Source of the DNA: Lonicera japonica
Lineage: Eukaryota; Streptophyta; Magnoliopsida; Dipsacales; Caprifoliaceae
Direction of reading: 5' to 3'
NCBI GenBank assembly: GCA_021464415.1
Contig: CM038468.1
Coordinates: 3,410,001 to 3,474,000 of the forward strand
DNA length: 64,000 nt
Of the stretch, positions 59,146 to 64,000 are shown piece after piece. The notes under the pieces were generated by a model that worked only from the letters and a program-made list of their open reading frames with translations, ran no database searches and was not told where the DNA came from. The stretch's first letter is position 1; every line of letters begins with the position of its first letter. Made by a program: the position numbers and the translations under genes.

Positions 59146-60018
59146 TGATGGGGTTAAATATTAATTTTACCATTGGCCTACAAAAGTAATTCAACATCAT
59201 TTTTTACCTTCGGTAAAATTTCATTTTTACCCCCGGTAAAATCTCATTTTTACTTCCACTAAAATCCCACTCAACTCCACTCAAATTCCACTCACCTCCA
59301 TTAATTTCCACTCACCTCCATTAACTTTCACTCAAATTCCACTTACATCCACTCACCTTTGTAAAATTACCTTTTTGCCCCTCATTTTCATCAAATTTAC
59401 TTTTTTACCATTCTAGATTTTACCTATAAATACCACCTTCATTCATTCATTCATTCAAACAGACAACAAAAACATATCTTCTTTCTCTCTTAAGATCCAT
59501 ATATCTCTTCCAAGAGATATAAAGCCATTGGCAATACAAATACAAGCCAATTCGAGAAGAAATAGAGGAGTCATCTACTCTCTCTTTTCATACATCCCAG
59601 AAATAGAAGGGTCTTATACTCTCTATTTTCATATCCCAAAAAATAGAAGGGTCTTATACTCTCTATTTTTATATTCCAAAAAATACCAACAACCCTTATA
59701 CACTATTTCTTACACAGTTTATTATTTATTCTGTTGAAATATTTGTAATCCTAATTCTATACTTATAAATAGAATTAAGAAAATTATAGAGAGAGAAAAG
59801 TTGGTAGCTTGTATTATCATCCAAATTGATCGCCTTTGAGCTAATACAAAGCAAGCACACACAAAAGGAGGACGTACCACTGGAATAGCATAAGCGCTAC
59901 CGGGGGAACTTACCTTAAAAAAAAATCACGTGTTCATCATTGCGCCGCATTTATTTTTATTCACCGATATTCGCTTATTGATTGGTTAATTATCTATCTC
60001 TAGATTTTGAAACCATCA
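59146..60018. mobile_element. Solo LTR with ACTTT target duplication
   Basis: 873 bp, TGATGG...CCATCA, flanked by ACTTT at 59141-59145 and 60019-60023. The paralogues at 7215 and 22850 are empty. Contains about three 40-base tandem units around AATAGAAGGGTCTTATACTC (59565-59690), and CATT repeats near 59440. Coding strand and superfamily are uncertain. Confidence 0.8.
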
Positions 60019-60454
60019 ACTTTCTTTCTTAGAACATATCAAATTAAGAGTTATATTGCTTTTTCGAGACATAGTCAATGTGTCATATTTCATAAATACT
60101 ATATATTGAACGTATATAGTATGTTATATAGCACACTACAAGAAGAGAGTCGTTTCATTTTTACAATACTTAAGCAGCTCAGAATTCATTTGAACTGGTC
60201 TAACTTAATAGGAATTTTATTTTCTGAGAAATCTTTTTCGTATAGGAGAGGAACAATATGTTGTTTTCTGTCCCAAAAAAGCATTAAGGGTGTTCACTAC
60301 ATATTTCTTATAGTATATCAAAAGGCAATATCATTAACAATTTGTTTTAGAATATCAAAATATTCAAAATTTGGCCACCATTTATAAAATAATTCCTAAA
60401 AAAAGATATAAAAGTTGCGACGGTTACTAATAGCAAAAGACCATTAGAACTTAG
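60019..60454. repeat. Background repeat, end of third copy
   Basis: Continues segment a after the solo LTR (TCAAATTAAGAGTTATATTGC) to about 60130, then AT-rich DNA without a recognised gene. Ends in CTTAG (60450-60454). Confidence 0.65.
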
Positions 60455-61595
60455 TGTTAAATTATATTTTCTTATTTCTTATTATTTATTTGGTTATTTC
60501 CTTTTCCTTGTTGAATTAGATTAGTTTCATTTTCCTTGTTGAATTATGTTAGTTTCCTTTTCCTTGTTAGTTTAGTTATTTTGCTCTATAAATTGAGCCC
60601 TCCTTTTATTTAATTAAATTCAATACAATTCAATCAATAGTATATACGATTTCTCCCATCTCTCTCTCTCTCTAGTTTTATATGTTTTAACATGGTATCA
60701 GAGGTGTAAGATCCTCTCGACCTTCCGCCGCTACCGGAGGGCGACAAGATGTATTGCCCACCGGACCATAGCCAGTAATACAATCCTCTCGCTGCCTCAT
60801 CGCTTCCTCACTGACTCACCTATCCACAATTAATCTAAAATATCCGTTCATCGCTACCAAACCCACTAAATCTTCTTAATTTATCTTCAACTTCAATCCC
60901 CCATCTGTTAATCCAAAATTTGTCCATTTCTTGTCTGCTGTCCACGTGCGAGTTGGGGTCGCACGTGACGGAGGGTGTTAAATTCTCAGATTTTCTATTC
61001 CAGTTCTATTCAATTTTTCTAATTTATTTGTATTCAGATCATGTTTTTACTCATATTTCAATTTCTACTCATTTTCTCAGATTCAGTTTCTACTCAGATT
61101 TCAGATTTTCTATTCCAGTTTTTCTTTTCTCAGATTTAGTTTCTACTCAGATTTCAGATTTTTTATTCCAGTTTTTCTTTTCTCAGACCCAGTTTCTACT
61201 TAGATTTTCTACCCAAACTTTTTCTAATTCGGATGTTCTACACCGGACCTAGTCATCCTCGTCAGCTCAGCCTATCAGAATTCTCGAAGACTCAGTCATC
61301 CTCGTCTGCTTGTTCTTTTCCAAACTCAGAATGCTCTCCAAGCCTTCTTGAGTTTGAGGGGGATGTTAAATTATATTTTCTTATTTCATATTATTTATTT
61401 GGTTATTTCCTTTTCCTTGTCGAGTTAGATTAGTTTCATTTTCCTTGTTGAATTAGGTTAGTTTCATTTTCCTTGTTGGTTTAGTTATTTTGCTCTATAA
61501 ATTGAGCCCTCATTTTATGTAATTCAATTCAATACAATTCAATCAATAGTACATAAAATTTCTCCCATCTCTCTCTAGTTTTATATGTTTTAACA
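60455..61595 (+). mobile_element. TRIM-like miniature LTR retroelement
   Basis: LTRs of 238 and 232 bp (60455-60692 and 61364-61595) bounded by TGTTAAA...TTTAACA, with a 5-bp duplication CTTAG at both sides. A tRNA-Met primer site TGGTATCAGAGG starts at 60693, and a polypurine tract TTTGAGGGGGA precedes the second LTR. The 671-bp interior has no gag or pol, only a partial frame ending in ...LLEFEGDVK and a tandem repeat of about 54 bases (61090-61200, ACTCAGATTTCAGATTTT). It must be moved by another element's proteins, probably copia type. Confidence 0.9.
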
Positions 61596-61600
61596 CTTAG

Positions 61601-61720
61601 AAGATCCAAGTGGTGCTATATTCTCCAAGGAATTACATTAGAATGGCGTTTGTAATAGGATGAGTAATATTTATCAAAATAATTCACATCATTGATTATT
61701 TTATTTTCACGAAATCTCCA
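61601..61720. other. Unassigned flank
   Basis: 120 bases between the TRIM-like element and the next LTR; nothing recognised. Confidence 0.5.
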
Positions 61721-63718
61721 TGTAGCATCCTGTATTTAAATTAATGTTAATTATGTTATATTAACTCTTTTATATATATGAAAATGATCGTTTTATGATT
61801 CAGGTGGTCCGAATGAATTTCGGTTGGTAAATAGGAAGTTTTGGGTTCTTTGTGATTCGTTAATTTGAGCTAACTTTGGGCTATCGTAATTCCTCCGTTA
61901 CTTATCCGATTGAAGTTTTGCTCATGTGTGTCTCTAGTATTTGCATCATTCTACAACTTTCGAATTTTGGCCGAAAGCTAATTCGCACTCCTCGTGGGTC
62001 AAAATAGGGCGCGAAGTAGGCCCATCGCTAAATTATGGTTGTTTAATAGCGTTCGGCAGAGCGCTGTCTTTGGTGAATTTCTGGGAAAAATGTGTCCATA
62101 ATTTTAGAAAACTTCCTCTTAGAAAATTTTAGAGCTTTGAAATACCTTTCCGTGGACATAAAGAACACCTCAATCGGAGTTCCAAGTCAAAAGTTATGGC
62201 CAAAATAAAAACAGTGCTGCAGAACCAAAAACTTACGCGCGGTTACTGTAGCAACCGACTTAAAGTCGGTTGAAGCTCGTTTTAAGGTGTTTTTCACCCA
62301 TTTTTGAACCAACCACTTCCACAAAACTCTAGAGAGTTCTAGAGAGAGAGAGATAGGTGTTTTTGAGGTACTCTTACCTATTTTCACTTCCGATCGAAGG
62401 ATTAAGCATCGAAAAGCATCCAAAACACCTCCTAGCTTACTATTCATCATCTTCTACCTTGAGGATTCTTTGGAAAAGACTTGGAGAACCAACTTTCTTT
62501 CTTCTTTCTCAGGCATAAACTGAGGTAGGGGTATTTTCTTGGTTTTTGAAACTTAATAAACTTGTTTATATGTTTTCAAATAGGTTTATACACATATGTT
62601 GGGTTTTTGCTCGATTATTGAAATCGGTAGTTAAATAACATATTTTGGCCACTGTTTTGATTAAATCTGAGAAGATTGGTAATGATAAAAGTGAAGTATC
62701 AAGTATGTATTTTAAAATATAGTTGAACTTATGGTTTCAGAATTACCTAAAAAGGATAAGGAATGAATTTTTGGTGAATTTTACAAGATTGGTGTGCGGT
62801 ATTGATTCCTACGCGGGAATCTTGAATATTTTCTTAAATATTCCAAAGTCCACTCCATAATTTGAGTAAATTCATTTGGTTAATGAATGGGGTTACTATG
62901 TTAATATTTGATGATTAAGAATTTTAATTAAGTTATTATTGGAGGATATTTAATGAGGATGATGATGTTTTATGATTCATAAAACCATGAGCATGTGATT
63001 TGCAACAAGATATGCCATTTGAACTTAACATTTATGTAATATAGACTTGTGAGTGATGTTCCTTAGTTATACATGCTTGGCGATATTTAAATGGATTTGT
63101 AAATGGATTATGCATATACTAAGGAACATGGATACATAATGAATGAAGTTTAAGTGGCATGTGTTGTTTTTAGTTGTCATAAAGAGCATATATGCATGGT
63201 GTGCATCACTATTGTGTCAACCGCACTCTTGAACATTCTTCGGCAAGTTCGAATTCCCTTATGGCCTAGCGAATGGGCATTTATCTCTTATCATGATGCT
63301 GAGAGCTCATTTATATCTATATATATATATCTGTTCGGAGGTTACATGTCATGGAAATCCATGGAAGCTTCATTTTTATCTTGATATTGTCTTATCGGAT
63401 ATGATTGGTTGATTGATCTCTTGGAAATGATTGTACTTGGTCGTGGATGACCAAGGATGATGTGAATATTTATTTTCATAGTGCTTGCCGGGATGGGAAA
63501 AATAGGCAGGGCCCGGTACCCTTGGGTTGAAAAGCTCTAAACCCCTGGGGGAGCAACGTTTGGCAGCCTATAAGACACCGGTGTGGAGCCCGGGAACCTA
63601 GGCAAATTGGCAAGGCACTATGGTTTTGCGATTATCTGTATTTATATGGGATCGGGGTGAATGATCCCAGGGCTATTGTTATCTATACTTGTGTGGGATG
63701 GGGACAATTGATCCCAGG
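61721..63718 (+). mobile_element. LTR of the 44849-47117 family, plus orientation
   Basis: Starts TGTAGCATCCTGTATTT and aligns in sense with the inverse of 47117 down to about 45600 (shared GTAAATAGGAAG, TATCGTAATT, the CTTGCCGGGAT block and AATTGGCAAGGCACTATG). Homology stops near 63718, before the expected LTR end, so it is truncated or interrupted. Confidence 0.8.
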
Positions 63719-64000
63719 TTATGAACCTACATTGACATCATGATGATTGAGACTATTATGGTCACTGGAAATTTCATTCTCTGATTCCTCACTATTTGAA
63801 ACATATTCATCGTTGCTTTCTAATGTCACTTCGTATGCCTGTCTTGCTTCATCATCCGTCATTTCCATGTTATCGCCATCCCTCATAAACTCAATGTCCT
63901 CTTCAAAATAATTATTTTCAATTTTCTTGTTGATTCCCAAGAGTTTCTGCCCATTTGTCCTCGATCATATCTTCCTTGTTCAACGAATTTTGAATACCCC
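63719..64000 (-). other. Acidic reading frame fragment at window edge
   Basis: The minus strand has a frame from the window side to a stop at 63719, with a Glu/Asp/Ser/Asn-rich C-terminus (DDEARQAYEVTLESNDEYVS...NHHDVNVGS). Codon usage looks coding-like, but no domain is recognised and the start lies outside or is lost. It may belong to an element inserted into the LTR. Confidence 0.35.

Noticed and set aside
1..64000. Ordinary host protein-coding genes
   Set aside because: Every frame with recognisable domains belongs to a retrotransposon, DNA element or pararetrovirus; other frames fail on composition or conservation.

Overview
This window is repeat-dense, AT-rich plant nuclear DNA. It holds Ty3/gypsy and Ty1/copia elements, hAT- and Mutator-type DNA elements and decayed endogenous pararetrovirus (Caulimoviridae) copies, all typical of an angiosperm, probably a eudicot; species cannot be named. 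No ordinary single-copy host gene, tRNA, rRNA or CRISPR array was found. Nearly every coding region belongs to a mobile or viral element and is broken.

Layout. 1-10924 is one copy (A) of a long, nearly identical block that recurs at 32753-43674 (copy B). Copy A runs straight into a 100-N assembly gap (10925-11024). Each copy holds, left to right: pararetrovirus genes on the minus strand, one arm of a foldback DNA element, a background repeat, a copia LTR and copia pol. After the gap come an hAT remnant (11025-11771) and an almost full-length chromovirus-type Ty3/gypsy element (12469-21696, 5-bp target duplication TATAA). Next is a background repeat field (21697-27590). A foldback element (27591-38873) follows, whose centre is filled by a 10.1-kb pararetrovirus block (28288-38410).

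The pararetrovirus block holds one complete genome unit: 8134 bp from one tRNA-Met primer-binding site (37996) to the next (29862). Minus-strand order is leader, movement protein, linker protein, coat protein with zinc knuckle, protease, reverse transcriptase, RNase H, a roughly 385-residue C-terminal domain and an intergenic promoter. Movement protein and linker share one frame interrupted only by stops, and most of the rest is joined by single frameshifts. The ancestor therefore probably encoded one polyprotein, as in petuvirus-like members. Around this unit lie a duplicated intergenic region, a shuffled opposite-strand mosaic and a shuffled piece of a more divergent relative.

Right of the foldback element is a copia element (40038 to about 48670). 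An hAT-like element (43775-47123, 8-bp duplication ATTGGAAG) interrupts its protease, and that element is itself split by a solo LTR (44849-47117, duplication CCCCT). Then come an Athila-like, gag-only large retrotransposon derivative (48687-55863, two 1633-bp LTRs), more background repeat, a Mutator-type MITE (57600-57982), a solo LTR (59146-60018), a TRIM-like element (60455-61595) and another LTR of the 44849 family, running to about 63718.

The background repeat itself recurs several times. Its uninterrupted copies serve as empty sites for many insertions, so several element boundaries and target duplications can be read directly.
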